DNA of 64,000 nucleotides from Streptomyces genisteinicus (GCF_014489615.1 NZ_CP060825.1:1109001-1173000), one strand, 5' to 3'. Positions 31,277 through 39,556 are shown, counted from the stretch's first letter. The notes: a model not told the origin generated them from the letters alone. Translations and numbers: made by a program.

Positions 31277-31842
31277 CAGGGTCTCCCTCCCCCGCCGACG
31301 CGCGTCATGATCTCGCAGAGCGCCCGGTCGTCGAAGATCCGCGCGGTCGGTATCCGGACGGTCGTCCGGCGTCTGCCCGTCACCGGGTGGCCCGCCAGGT
31401 TGGTCCAGTAGCAGCAGTGCCTCAGGTCGAGCCGGTCGTGCCCGGCGCGGAGCCAGTCGTCCCGGCTCCGCGGGACGATCATGACGACCAGGATCTTGTG
31501 GACGGAGACCGGAGTGCGGGCCAGTTTCACCAGGTGGTCGTTGTCCAGGGTGAAGGAGAACGCCGGTCCCCGCGGGTGCGGCGGCAGTTGGTAGGTGCAC
31601 TTCAGCTGCACCTTGATGGTGACCTCGTCGTCGACCGCGTGGGCCGGCGAGCCGTGGCTGACGTGCCAGTCGATGCCGTTGTCCGGGAACGGCTGGGAGA
31701 GCGAGCAGCCGGCCGCCGCGGCGACGGCGTGCAGATAGCCCACCTGGAGGGTCTCCATGCAGGCGGTGGTGGCGAGTGCGCCCCGCAGCGGAACGCTCCG
31801 CTGGGGCAGCAGCCCGCCCGGTTCGGGCTGGGCGAGCGCCAT
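31276..31842 (-). CDS. DUF4365 domain protein, PD-(D/E)xK nuclease-like fold
   Basis: A 188-residue protein. [10 protein letters not shown] followed by [12 protein letters not shown] gives the D-x(n)-(E/Q)-x-K pattern of the PD-(D/E)xK nuclease superfamily, here with Q before LK. DUF4365 proteins are uncharacterised but are listed among nuclease-like folds. The ATG is preceded by GGAAGGAA. It is the first gene of a two-gene unit with the gene at 30035 and is divergent from a DEDDh exonuclease gene, an arrangement that may mean a shared DNA-processing role. Confidence 0.82.
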   Translation of the reverse strand: MALAQPEPGGLLPQRSVPLRGALATTACMETLQVGYLHAVAAAAGCSLSQPFPDNGIDWHVSHGSPAHAVDDEVTIKVQLKCTYQLPPHPRGPAFSFTLDNDHLVKLARTPVSVHKILVVMIVPRSRDDWLRAGHDRLDLRHCCYWTNLAGHPVTGRRRTTVRIPTARIFDDRALCEIMTRVGGGGRP

Positions 31843-31964
31843 GTCGAAATTCCTTCCCCGTCACCTGTGTTGTCACCGCGCGGCGTACGGCGCAAACAGT
31901 CCGGGTATCACCGGTTCGGGCAGGGGTTGTCGCCATCTGCCAGGAACGCGCGAGGAGTTCGGGG

Positions 31965-32690
31965 ATGACGCAATGGTTCGACGGCCCACTGGCCGCATTT
32001 GACACGGAGACGACTGGAGTGGACGTCGAGGAGGACCGCATCGTGTCGGCCGCCGTCGTCGTCCAGGACACACCGGGCGGACGGCCGCGCATCACCAGGT
32101 GGCTGGTGAACCCGGGGGTCCCGGTGCCGCCCGCCGCCACCGAGGTGCACGGGCTGACGGACGATCACCTCCAGCGCAACGGCCGCTGGCCGGCGCCGGT
32201 GATGGAGGAGATAGCCCGCTCGCTGGCCGAGCACTGCGCGGCGTCGCGGCCGCTGGTCGTGATGAACGCGCCGTTCGATCTGACGATCCTGGACCGCGAG
32301 TTGCGCCGCCACCGTGCGTCGTCGCTCGACCGCTACCTGCGGAGCACGCCGCTGTGCGTGCTCGACCCGAGGGTGCTCGACAAGCATCTGGACCGCTACC
32401 GCAAGGGCCGGCGCACCCTGACCGACCTGTGCGAGCAGTACGAGGTGGTGCTGGACGGGGCGCACGACGCCGCGGTCGACGCCGTGGCGGCCCTGGAGGT
32501 CGTCCGGGCGGTGGGCAGGCGGTTCGCGTCGCGGATGGAGCGCCTGTCGGCCGCGGAACTGCACACGCTCCAGGCGGTGTGGCACGCGGCCCAGGCCCGC
32601 GGCCTCCAGGCGTGGTTCGCCCGCAGCGGCACGCCGGAGACCGTCGACACCTCCTGGCCGCTGCGCCCGGACCTGCCGGCGGCCGCCTGA
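31965..32690 (+). CDS. 3'-5' exonuclease, DEDDh family (DnaQ-like)
   Basis: A 241-residue exonuclease of the DNA polymerase III epsilon type. The metal-binding residues are visible in order: FDTETTG (Exo I, Asp and Glu), NAPFDLTILDREL (Exo II) and GAHDAAVDA (Exo III, His and Asp). The C-terminal 50 residues are an extra helical tail rather than a polymerase-binding module. The ATG follows GAGGAG. Its target is unknown: proofreading, RNA or repair. It is divergent from the DUF4365 gene. Confidence 0.9.
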   Translation: MTQWFDGPLAAFDTETTGVDVEEDRIVSAAVVVQDTPGGRPRITRWLVNPGVPVPPAATEVHGLTDDHLQRNGRWPAPVMEEIARSLAEHCAASRPLVVMNAPFDLTILDRELRRHRASSLDRYLRSTPLCVLDPRVLDKHLDRYRKGRRTLTDLCEQYEVVLDGAHDAAVDAVAALEVVRAVGRRFASRMERLSAAELHTLQAVWHAAQARGLQAWFARSGTPETVDTSWPLRPDLPAAA

Positions 32691-32703
32691 GCGGCGCCCC
32701 GCC

Positions 32704-32740
32704 GGGAGGGCCGGTCCGTCGGAGACGGACCGGCCCTCCC
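32704..32740 (+). terminator. Terminator after the exonuclease gene
   Basis: A perfect 17-bp stem (GGGAGGGCCGGTCCGTC and its complement) with a 3-base loop lies 13 bases past the stop. The remainder of the gap up to 32935 holds no recognisable feature. Confidence 0.85.
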
Positions 32741-32935
32741 CGGGGGCGGCGAGTGTCCCGGCGCGAGCACCCGGCACGGGGTGCGGACGCGCCGGAATCC
32801 GGTCGGCGCACCGCCGGGGGCCGGTACCCCGCCCGTCACGCCTCCGTGCTCATGAGGTGATCCGTGCTCATCGGGGAGGCCGACGCATCCTTGTCACCGA
32901 GGCCTGCCCGAGCGGTGTCTCGCGGTGCTCCCCGC

Positions 32936-34504
32936 TCAGCAGCCCTCCTCACCGACGCCGTGCCCGCCCGGGTCCTGGGCGATCAGCGAGTAGCCCTGGT
33001 CGATGTTGTCCCGGTCGACAGCGCGCAGGTTCTTGTAGCGAAGCCTGCCGAGCGCCGCCAGTTCGTCCTCGCCGAGCCGCGGCTTGAGTCCCGGGAGCGG
33101 GCACAGGTTCGCCGCGATTCGGAACGTTCCGGGTTCTCCGTCCAGGCCGGGGACCAATTGACGGTACGACTCACCGTCGACCCGGTATTCGACGGCCACC
33201 TGGAACGTGTACGCGGATGCGACGGTGCTGAAATCGGCCGCGACCGCCTCACCCGCCTCGTCACCGCCCTCGACGACGATGCGCGACGACTGGAAGAAGG
33301 GGGCGCCTTCGGGCCCTTCACCGATCGCCGGATGCCGGGCGATCGGAGATTCCGAGTCCATGTCGAACGACATCTGGCGGACGTCGTCCCCGCCTTGGGA
33401 CGGAAGGAGGAAAGCCGCGCCCACGGGAATCTCGTCCCGCTCGATGTTCACCGGCCGGATGCGCACCACGTCCACCGTGTTTCCCTTGGCGGATGTCAGG
33501 GAGATGTTGAACTTCATCCCACTGAGAAAATAGCCACGCGCTTCGATGAGCTTCGTCAGTGCGGGGTCGGCGGGGGCGGCCGCGATCCTCGGGCGCGCCA
33601 GCAGCTCCTTGAGCGCGCCCAGGTCCTTCTCCTGAAAAGCGGCGGTGTACGTGTCGAAGAAATCCGAGGGGAACCCCGGGAACCCGTAGGTGACTTCCAG
33701 GTCGTCGCCCGTCGGCAGTTGTGTGGAGGATGACTTGCCGGCAGGCGGCTCGGGCTCCTTCTGCGCTCTCCCCGCCGAGGTGTGCGAGGACCGGGCTGCC
33801 GGGTTCGTGCCGTGTCCGTCCTCTCCGCCGTCGCCTCGTGCCATCACCTGCCAGGAGAGGAGAGCAGCGACAGCGAGCGACACCGAAGCGCCCGCCAGGA
33901 GGGCGCGCCTCCTGGCGGGGCGGAGTCCGGAGGCGGTGTCCCCGGGCCCGCCGGGCTCCGGCGGGACGACGGCCGGCGCCTCCACCCGGCCCCCTGCCGG
34001 CGCCGCTTCGGGCTCCTCGCATGACGACGGTGGAGTGGGGCGGGGATCACCGCCTTCGTCCGGCCATGCGACGAGGAAATCGGCAAACCCGTCGAAGGCC
34101 AGGTCCCGCCGCGTCTCGAACCTCTGCGCCGAAGCCTCGGCGTCCATCTTCCGCTGCGCTTTCGCGACCAGAGAAGCCGCGTGGCGGGCGTTCATGTAGC
34201 GGTCACCGTCGAAGAGCAGACTCTCGACAAGATCGGACTGCCGTTCATTCCCCGCGTCCGCATACGCGTGCAGTCCGTCTTCGAGAAGGCGACGGAGCTG
34301 CGCGATGCGTCCGTGCAGACGGAGGCCGAGTCGCCCGCAGTGCGCTTGTGCGAGTTCTTCGAGGAACGGCACCTCTACGGGCTTCTGCGGCCGGCCCTTC
34401 TTGTCCAGGTCGTCAATGCCTCGAAGACGAACGCGCTTGAGTTCCGTGCTGACGCTCTTGATCTTCGCCCGGCGACGCCCGGCCGCCCCCTCGTCCCCTG
34501 ACAT
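32936..34504 (-). CDS. Uncharacterised single-pass membrane protein
   Basis: A 522-residue protein that I do not recognise. The cytoplasmic N-terminal 200 residues are charged and helical, with no nucleotide-binding motif seen. A Pro/Glu/Ala linker leads to one membrane helix at about 200-222 (ALLAGASVSLAVAALLSW). The 300-residue outer domain has mixed alpha/beta character and a Thr/Ser/Pro-rich stalk. Codon third-position GC is visibly lower here than in neighbours, which suggests a horizontally acquired or variable gene. The ATG start is unchallenged. Confidence 0.7.
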   Translation of the reverse strand: MSGDEGAAGRRRAKIKSVSTELKRVRLRGIDDLDKKGRPQKPVEVPFLEELAQAHCGRLGLRLHGRIAQLRRLLEDGLHAYADAGNERQSDLVESLLFDGDRYMNARHAASLVAKAQRKMDAEASAQRFETRRDLAFDGFADFLVAWPDEGGDPRPTPPSSCEEPEAAPAGGRVEAPAVVPPEPGGPGDTASGLRPARRRALLAGASVSLAVAALLSWQVMARGDGGEDGHGTNPAARSSHTSAGRAQKEPEPPAGKSSSTQLPTGDDLEVTYGFPGFPSDFFDTYTAAFQEKDLGALKELLARPRIAAAPADPALTKLIEARGYFLSGMKFNISLTSAKGNTVDVVRIRPVNIERDEIPVGAAFLLPSQGGDDVRQMSFDMDSESPIARHPAIGEGPEGAPFFQSSRIVVEGGDEAGEAVAADFSTVASAYTFQVAVEYRVDGESYRQLVPGLDGEPGTFRIAANLCPLPGLKPRLGEDELAALGRLRYKNLRAVDRDNIDQGYSLIAQDPGGHGVGEEGC

Positions 34505-34705
34505 GGCATCAGTGTGGCATGTCCGCAGGCTTGTTGTTCGTGCAGTTCACAGCCTTGCCCGGTGATCTTAGCCCTCTCCTGCCCCTTCCTTCGCCCTCTC
34601 TTCGGTGATGCGTCGGCGCTCCGGCCGAGGAGGCTGATGCGGACAAGGGGCGGAGTCACCGGCCGCCTCACCGGGACATCCGACCCGAAAGGACACACCA
34701 CACCC

Positions 34706-34921
34706 ATGACGCATCGACACACTGCCGTTCCGGTGCCGCTGGAATGGCTGAAGTCGAAGACCATCACGGCCCTGGTCGATTCGTACCAGGCGGCATTCGC
34801 CACCGTCTACGACGAGGAGTGCGGGCGCACGGAACAGGCCAGAACCCGGCTGCTGGCCGAACTCGCGGCCTGCGACCCGTTCATCCGTTCCACGGAGCAT
34901 CAGGAATACCGCCCCGTTTGA
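34706..34921 (+). CDS. Small hypothetical protein, 71 aa
   Basis: A short open frame starting at an ATG (MTHRHTAVPVPLEWLKSK) with good third-position GC and a purine-rich AAAGGA about 13 bases upstream, farther than ideal. It is acidic, helical and has no signal or membrane segment. I do not recognise it. It is divergent from the orphan membrane protein, with a 201-bp gap in which I see nothing definite. Confidence 0.5.
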   Translation: MTHRHTAVPVPLEWLKSKTITALVDSYQAAFATVYDEECGRTEQARTRLLAELAACDPFIRSTEHQEYRPV

Positions 34922-35012
34922 CGAGTGGACCGCACACGGGCGAATTCCACGCTCGTGTTCGTTTCGCCATTCGCGGCATCCGGGATTCTCGTCGCGAGGA
35001 GTGCACGGTGCC

Positions 35013-35048
35013 GCCGGCGCCCGTCCCCGGCCGGGGACGGGCGCCGGC
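35013..35048. terminator. 36-bp perfect palindrome after the 71-aa gene
   Basis: Arms of 18 bases meet with no spacer (GCCGGCGCCCGTCCCCGG and its complement), able to fold as a cruciform or hairpin. It probably ends the small gene. Confidence 0.55.
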
Positions 35049-35060
35049 CGGAAACCACGA

Positions 35061-35084
35061 GAGGCCGCCCTGACGGGCGGCCTC
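35061..35084 (-). terminator. Terminator of the first tRNA-Val
   Basis: The stem GAGGCCGCCC/GGGCGGCCTC (10 bp) with a 4-base loop lies 35 bases downstream of the tRNA in its direction of transcription. Confidence 0.6.
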
Positions 35085-35116
35085 TGGAAGGTACCGGGGT
35101 CCAACAGTCCTGCTGT

Positions 35117-35193
35117 GGTGGGCGATACTGGGTTCGAACCAGTGACCTCTTCGGTGTGAACGAAGCGCTCTCCCACTGAGCTAATCGCCCGGG
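35117..35193 (-). repeat. 77-bp direct repeat, copy 1 (tRNA-Val plus flanks)
   Basis: The segment covering the whole tRNA plus two and three flanking bases is identical to 38318-38394. The two copies lie in the same orientation 3.2 kb apart. Confidence 0.9.
35119..35190 (-). tRNA. tRNA-Val, anticodon CAC (copy 1)
   Basis: A 72-nt cloverleaf: acceptor GGGCGAT/ATCGCCC, D-arm GCTC/GAGC, anticodon stem CTTCG/CGAAG with loop TTCACAC (anticodon CAC, reads GTG), and T-loop TTCGAAC. The discriminator is A and no CCA is encoded. It is identical to the gene at 38320. Confidence 0.95.
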
Positions 35194-35203
35194 AACGGAC
35201 TGA

Positions 35204-35233
35204 ACCATACAGGCCGTCGCACCCTTCGTTCAA
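35204..35233 (-). promoter_or_regulatory. Promoter of tRNA-Val copy 1
   Basis: TTGAAC (35233 to 35228) and TATGGT (35209 to 35204), separated by 18 bases, are close to the vegetative consensus. The -10 lies 13 bases before the mature tRNA. The -35 overlaps the stop codon of the preceding SRPBCC gene. Confidence 0.7.
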
Positions 35234-35676
35234 ACCGCTTCCAGGTACGCGGCCAGCCCTCTGCGTCCGCCGCGCATCATCAGCGCGTGGTTGGCGCGGA
35301 AGAGCGGGCGGCACGGCAGGGCGAGGCGCCTCATCAGGGGCCTGCGCACCTCCACCTCCTGCTCGTACAGCACGCGGGTTCCGCCGCCGTGCGGGGTGAG
35401 GCTCCACCGCGACCACCCGGCGAGGTCCCCTTCCATCGCGATCTCCAGCACCCGGGCGACCGGGTCGCGCCGCCGGGCGCGGACGGTGACCCGCAGCTCG
35501 TAGGGGAGGAAGGAACGGAACCGCGCGGTGCCCGACTCGGCCGACACCGGGATGACGTCGCGGACCTGGGGCCACCAGCGCGGGTACTCCTCGGCGCACT
35601 CCAGGACCCGGAAGACCGCCTCGGGGGCGGCGGGCAGCTCCCAGACGCTGCGGAAGCGGTAGCGGCACCAGTCCAT
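35230..35676 (-). CDS. SRPBCC family (polyketide cyclase/dehydrase-like) protein
   Basis: A 148-residue soluble protein with the START/SRPBCC fold pattern: PEAVFRVLECAEEYPRWWPQV near the start and a hydrophobic C-terminal helix (LFRANHALMMRGG). SRPBCC proteins bind hydrophobic ligands, and no specific ligand or motif is evident here. I start at the ATG giving MDWCRYRF. The upstream extension reads as non-coding. It sits between the two tRNA-Val genes and is divergent from the large membrane protein. Confidence 0.8.
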   Translation of the reverse strand: MDWCRYRFRSVWELPAAPEAVFRVLECAEEYPRWWPQVRDVIPVSAESGTARFRSFLPYELRVTVRARRRDPVARVLEIAMEGDLAGWSRWSLTPHGGGTRVLYEQEVEVRRPLMRRLALPCRPLFRANHALMMRGGRRGLAAYLEAV

Positions 35677-35780
35677 GTGCCCAGTCTGCTCCTGTGCGCG
35701 GCGCGCCCCGGATGTACTCAGCGCGGAGGTGAGTACCCGCGCCCATGCCCGCGGGCTGTGGCCGGCGCCACACTGCGGCC

Positions 35781-38270
35781 ATGACCTACCTGCCACCACC
35801 CGCCGAGGAACTGGCGGTCCTCGACGAAGAGCTGCGCCGGCTGGACGCCCGCCGCGCCCAGTTGCTGGCCCGGCGTTCCTGGCTGCTGGCCGCGCTGCGG
35901 GGCGCCGGCGCCGTGCCCACGGCCACGTGGGCCGGCGTCCGGGCCCCGGGGACCGGGACGGCTCCGCCGATGCCCGCGGGCGCCCCGCCGGCCGGTGCCC
36001 GGCAGGCGCCGCCGGCGCCTGCCGCCGAGACCTCGGGGCCCGGTGTGCAGAACCTGCTGCTGGTCCTCGGCGGGCTGCTGCTGGCAGTGGCCGCCATCGC
36101 GTTCACCCTGGTGAGCTGGGGGCAGATGGGCATCGGCGGCCGCTCGGCCGTCCTCGGCGCCGTCACCGCCGCCGCCCTCGCGGCGCCGGCGCCGCTGCTC
36201 CGCCGCGGCCTGCGGTCGACGGCGGAGGCGGTGGGCGTGCTGGCCCTGGTGCTGACCGTGCTCGACGCGTACGCCCTGCACCGGGTCGCGTTCCCCGGCG
36301 CGGACGGCGTCCTGTACGCGGCGGTGGCGTCGACACTGCTCGCCGCCCTCTGGTCGGCTCACGGCCTGCTGCTGCCCCGGCTGTCCACACCGCTGCCGGC
36401 CGCGGTGCTCACCGCCCAGCTCGCGCTGCCCCTGTGGGCCGTGTCCGACGCGCCGGGCACCCCGGACCTGGCGTGGGCGCTGCTCGCGACGGCCGCCCTG
36501 GACGTGGTGGCGGCCCTGCGTGCCCGGCCGGCCGCGGTGCGCGGCATCGCGGGAGTCGCCGCGGCGGTCACCGGGGGCGGAGCGCTGCTGACGGGTCTCC
36601 AGCGGTCCGTGGCCGCGGACACGCCGGCCGAGGCCGTGCTCCCCGGTGTGCTGCTGCTCGCAGGCGCGGCGCTGGCCCTGTGGTGGGCCCGGCGCGCGCC
36701 CGCCGTGGCGGTGGCCGCCTCGCTGGTGGCCGGCGTGTCCGCGGTGGCGGCGGCGGGCGGCGCGGTGCGCGCCGCGGTGCCGCAGGGCTGGGGAGTACTC
36801 GGCTACCTGCTGTGCGGGACGGTCCTGCTGGTCGTACTGCGCACCGGGCTGCCCGCGGGGATGCGCCGGGGCCTGGCCGTGGCGGCCGTGACGGCCCAGA
36901 CGCTCGCGGCGCTCTCCGCGGCGCCGCTGGTGATGCTCTCCCTGGTGGGCCCGGCGGCCCTGCTGACCGAGGTGTGGGCGGGTGCCCCGTCCGGAGCGCG
37001 TGACGCGTTGCCGCCGGGGTGGCCGCTGTCGTCGCTGTGGGCCACGCCGGTGGTCCTCGCGGTGCTCGCCGGGACCGCGGCGCTGGCGGCGCTCCGGCCC
37101 CGGACGCTGCCGCTGCCCGCACCCTCGCCGGAGGCGGCGGCCGGGCTCCGCCGTGCGGCGCTCTGCCTCGCCGCGGGGCTCGGCTGGGCGGCGCTGCTGG
37201 TGGTGCCCGCCGTCGTCGACGCCCCGTACACGCTCGCGCTCGGCTGGCAGCTGGCCGGGGCGCTCGGCCTGCTGGCGTGGGCGGCACAGCGGCCGGCTCC
37301 GGCCTCGCCGGTGCCGGCGGTGGCCCTGGCGTACAGCCTGACCGCGGCGGCGAGCACGGCGCTGCTGTCGCTGGCCACGCGCCCTGCGACGTTCACGGTC
37401 CTCGGCGTCCTGACCGCGGCTCTCGCGGCGGTCGCCCTGCGGGCGGCGGGGACGGTGCTGCAGGCCGTCGCGGCGGGTGCCGCGACGGTGGCGGCGACGG
37501 GGCTGGCCGGAGCGGCCGCGGCGGCTTCCGGACTCCCGGCGCACCGGGCGGCGCTGATCCTGCTGGTGGTCCCGGCGGCCGCGGCGGCCGTCGGGGCCCG
37601 TCTGGGGCGCCGGCCGGTGGCCGTGGTGGTGGAGGCCGCGGCGGTGCCCGCCGCGCTGCTCGCGGTGCTGCTCGCGGCGGGGCGGCCCGGCCCGCTCTCC
37701 CTGGTGCTCGGGCTGTGCGGTGTGATCGCCGCGGCGACGGCCCTGCGTCCGGAGCGGCGTCCCGCCGCCGGCCATGTCGCCGCCGTGCTGCTGGTGCTCG
37801 CCTCGTGGACGCGGCTGCTGGGATGGGACGTGACGTCGCCCGAGGCGTACACGCTGCCGGTGTCCGTGCCGGCGCTGGCCGTCGGGGCGCTGCTGCGCGG
37901 CCGGGACCCGGGGGCGTCGTCCTGGACGGCGTACGGACCCGGCCTGACGATCACGCTGCTGCCGAGCCTGCTGTGGACGTGGGGCGACAGCCACTGGCTC
38001 CGCCCGCTCCTGCTGGGGCTTGCGGCGCTGGCGGTGACGCTGGCGGGCGCGAAGTGGCGGCTCCAGGCCCCGCTGGTGCTCGGCGGCGCGGTCCTCGCGA
38101 TGGTGTCCCTCCACGAGCTGGCGCCGTACGTGGCCCAGGTCGTCGGCGCACTCCCCCGCTGGGCCCCGCCCGCGGTGGCCGGTGTGCTGCTGCTGGCGAC
38201 GGGTGCGACCTACGAGCAGCGGCTGCGCGACGCCCGCCGGCTGCGGCAGGGCCTGGGCCGGATGCGCTGA
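35781..38270 (+). CDS. Very hydrophobic multi-pass membrane protein (SCO7613 C-terminal type)
   Basis: An 829-residue protein. A coiled-coil N-terminus (about 1-40, EELAVLDEELRRLDARRAQLL) and a Pro/Ala linker lead to about twenty transmembrane helices from residue 90 on, nearly all Ala, Leu, Val and Gly. It resembles proteins that annotation pipelines call SCO7613 C-terminal domain-containing membrane proteins. Their function is unknown. The ATG giving MTYLPPPAEE is chosen. Codon use is extremely GC-biased, which produces long false open frames on the other strand. Confidence 0.8.
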   Translation: MTYLPPPAEELAVLDEELRRLDARRAQLLARRSWLLAALRGAGAVPTATWAGVRAPGTGTAPPMPAGAPPAGARQAPPAPAAETSGPGVQNLLLVLGGLLLAVAAIAFTLVSWGQMGIGGRSAVLGAVTAAALAAPAPLLRRGLRSTAEAVGVLALVLTVLDAYALHRVAFPGADGVLYAAVASTLLAALWSAHGLLLPRLSTPLPAAVLTAQLALPLWAVSDAPGTPDLAWALLATAALDVVAALRARPAAVRGIAGVAAAVTGGGALLTGLQRSVAADTPAEAVLPGVLLLAGAALALWWARRAPAVAVAASLVAGVSAVAAAGGAVRAAVPQGWGVLGYLLCGTVLLVVLRTGLPAGMRRGLAVAAVTAQTLAALSAAPLVMLSLVGPAALLTEVWAGAPSGARDALPPGWPLSSLWATPVVLAVLAGTAALAALRPRTLPLPAPSPEAAAGLRRAALCLAAGLGWAALLVVPAVVDAPYTLALGWQLAGALGLLAWAAQRPAPASPVPAVALAYSLTAAASTALLSLATRPATFTVLGVLTAALAAVALRAAGTVLQAVAAGAATVAATGLAGAAAAASGLPAHRAALILLVVPAAAAAVGARLGRRPVAVVVEAAAVPAALLAVLLAAGRPGPLSLVLGLCGVIAAATALRPERRPAAGHVAAVLLVLASWTRLLGWDVTSPEAYTLPVSVPALAVGALLRGRDPGASSWTAYGPGLTITLLPSLLWTWGDSHWLRPLLLGLAALAVTLAGAKWRLQAPLVLGGAVLAMVSLHELAPYVAQVVGALPRWAPPAVAGVLLLATGATYEQRLRDARRLRQGLGRMR

Positions 38271-38275
38271 GAACG

Positions 38276-38313
38276 CCGAAGGCCCCGAGGACGGTCGTCC
38301 TCGGGGCCTTCGG
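38276..38313. terminator. Terminator between the membrane protein gene and tRNA-Val copy 2
   Basis: A perfect 17-bp stem (CCGAAGGCCCCGAGGAC and its complement) with a 4-base loop sits between the converging transcripts. Confidence 0.85.
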
Positions 38314-38317
38314 TCCG

Positions 38318-38394
38318 GGTGGGCGATACTGGGTTCGAACCAGTGACCTCTTCGGTGTGAACGAAGCGCTCTCCCACTGAGCTAATCGCCCGGG
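38318..38394 (-). repeat. 77-bp direct repeat, copy 2 (tRNA-Val plus flanks)
   Basis: Identical to 35117-35193. Identity stops immediately outside these limits. Confidence 0.9.
38320..38391 (-). tRNA. tRNA-Val, anticodon CAC (copy 2)
   Basis: Identical in all 72 bases to the gene at 35119. The upstream region is different: a TAATGT -10-like hexamer is present but no clear -35, so the two copies may be expressed unequally. Confidence 0.95.
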
Positions 38395-38442
38395 CGCAGG
38401 GCAAACATTACCCCATGTCAGGGGCTGCCCCGGACCAGCCGG

Positions 38443-38931
38443 TCACTCGTCGATGCTCCACGGCATGACCAGCCCGAACTTCCACAGGTAGACCCCGCAC
38501 AGCACGGCGACGATCACCAGGCCGACGGTGGTCAGGACGATGTTCCGCCGGCGGACCTTGGGGTCGAGCGCCCGCTGGGCCGCCTCGGTGACCTTGCGCT
38601 TGGTCCAGCGCAGCACCAGTTGGGCCCAGACGAACTCGGTCGCCCAGATCGCCATGCCGCCGAAGATCACGACCCAGCCCGGCCCCGGCAGCACGAGCAT
38701 CGCGACGCCCGCGCCCACGACCGCGAGCCCGACGACGAAGACGCCGACCTGCCAGCTGATGTGCAGCGTCCTCGACCGCTTGATGAAGTGCGGCGCCCGG
38801 GATCCCAGCAGCCGCTCCCCCTCGCCGTCGTCCGGCGCGGGCCCCACCGCCGGTCCCGTCACGTCCCCCGTCGCGGGGCCGGACACCGTCGCGGCGACGG
38901 TCTCCGCCCGCTCGTCACTCTCCGCATGCAT
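38443..38931 (-). CDS. PGPGW-motif transmembrane protein (TIGR02611 type)
   Basis: A 162-residue membrane protein. The N-terminal 40 residues are Ala/Gly/Pro-rich. Two close helices contain the family hallmark LPGPGWVVIFGG, and a C-terminal helix follows (IVLTTVGLVIVAVLCGVYLW). The family is common in Actinobacteria and has no known function. The TTG codon at 38940 is an alternative start, but the ATG three codons later is preferred. It is divergent from ssgB. Confidence 0.85.
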   Translation of the reverse strand: MHAESDERAETVAATVSGPATGDVTGPAVGPAPDDGEGERLLGSRAPHFIKRSRTLHISWQVGVFVVGLAVVGAGVAMLVLPGPGWVVIFGGMAIWATEFVWAQLVLRWTKRKVTEAAQRALDPKVRRRNIVLTTVGLVIVAVLCGVYLWKFGLVMPWSIDE

Positions 38932-38993
38932 AACGCCCAACCTACCCGATACCGAGTTCTTCGGAGATCCGACGGAGTCGTCACCGGAATGGC

Positions 38994-39014
38994 CGTATTA
39001 CGCAAAGTAATACG
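38994..39014. promoter_or_regulatory. AT-rich interrupted palindrome upstream of ssgB
   Basis: CGTATTAC and GTAATACG arms (8 bp, perfect) flank the spacer GCAAA. It lies between the divergent PGPGW gene and ssgB in a local AT-rich patch, which makes it a good candidate binding site for a dimeric regulator. Confidence 0.55.
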
Positions 39015-39142
39015 CCGCCGTACGAGGGACCTGAAGGATCACAAAACGGTCAGAGGGGTTTACAACGGCACCGTAGGTGGCATGTCGATTTCGCCGACGT
39101 GCGAATCCCCGAGCGCACACTGAGCGAAAGGCCCTGGCGCTT

Positions 39143-39556
39143 ATGAACACCACGGTCAGCTGCGAGCTGCACCTGCGCCTCGTTGTTTCGAGCGAGTCGT
39201 CACTGCCTGTACCCGCGGGCCTGCGGTACGACACGGCCGATCCCTATGCCGTGCACGCCACCTTCCACACCGGAGCCGAGGAGACGGTCGAATGGGTCTT
39301 CGCCCGCGACCTGCTCGCCGAGGGGCTCCATCGCCCCACCGGCACCGGCGACGTCCGTGTCTGGCCGTCCCGCAGCCACGGACAGGGCGTCGTCTGCATC
39401 GCACTCAGCTCTCCGGAAGGTGAAGCCCTGCTCGAGGCCCCGGCGCGGGCCCTGGAATCGTTCCTCAAGAGGACGGACGCCGCGGTGCCGCCCGGCACCG
39501 AACACCGGCATTTCGATCTCGACACGGAGCTCTCGCACATCCTGGCCGAGAGCTGA
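39143..39556 (+). CDS. ssgB: Sporulation and cell division protein SsgB
   Basis: A 137-residue SsgA-like protein found only in sporulating actinomycetes. SsgB recruits FtsZ to future septum sites in aerial hyphae, together with SsgA. The sequence (MNTTVSCELHLRLVVSSE, then DTADPYAVHATFHTGAEET and GQGVVCIALSSPEGEALLE) is, as I remember it, essentially identical across Streptomyces. That near-perfect conservation is why I assign it firmly. A GTTT followed 14 bases later by GGTGGC, at about 39056-39080, faintly resembles a SigH/SigB-type promoter. Confidence 0.97.
   Translation: MNTTVSCELHLRLVVSSESSLPVPAGLRYDTADPYAVHATFHTGAEETVEWVFARDLLAEGLHRPTGTGDVRVWPSRSHGQGVVCIALSSPEGEALLEAPARALESFLKRTDAAVPPGTEHRHFDLDTELSHILAES

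Noticed and set aside
35117..38394. An integrative element at tRNA-Val
   Set aside because: The tRNA repeats are full length and no integrase, excisionase or replication gene lies between them, so an attL/attR pair is not supported.
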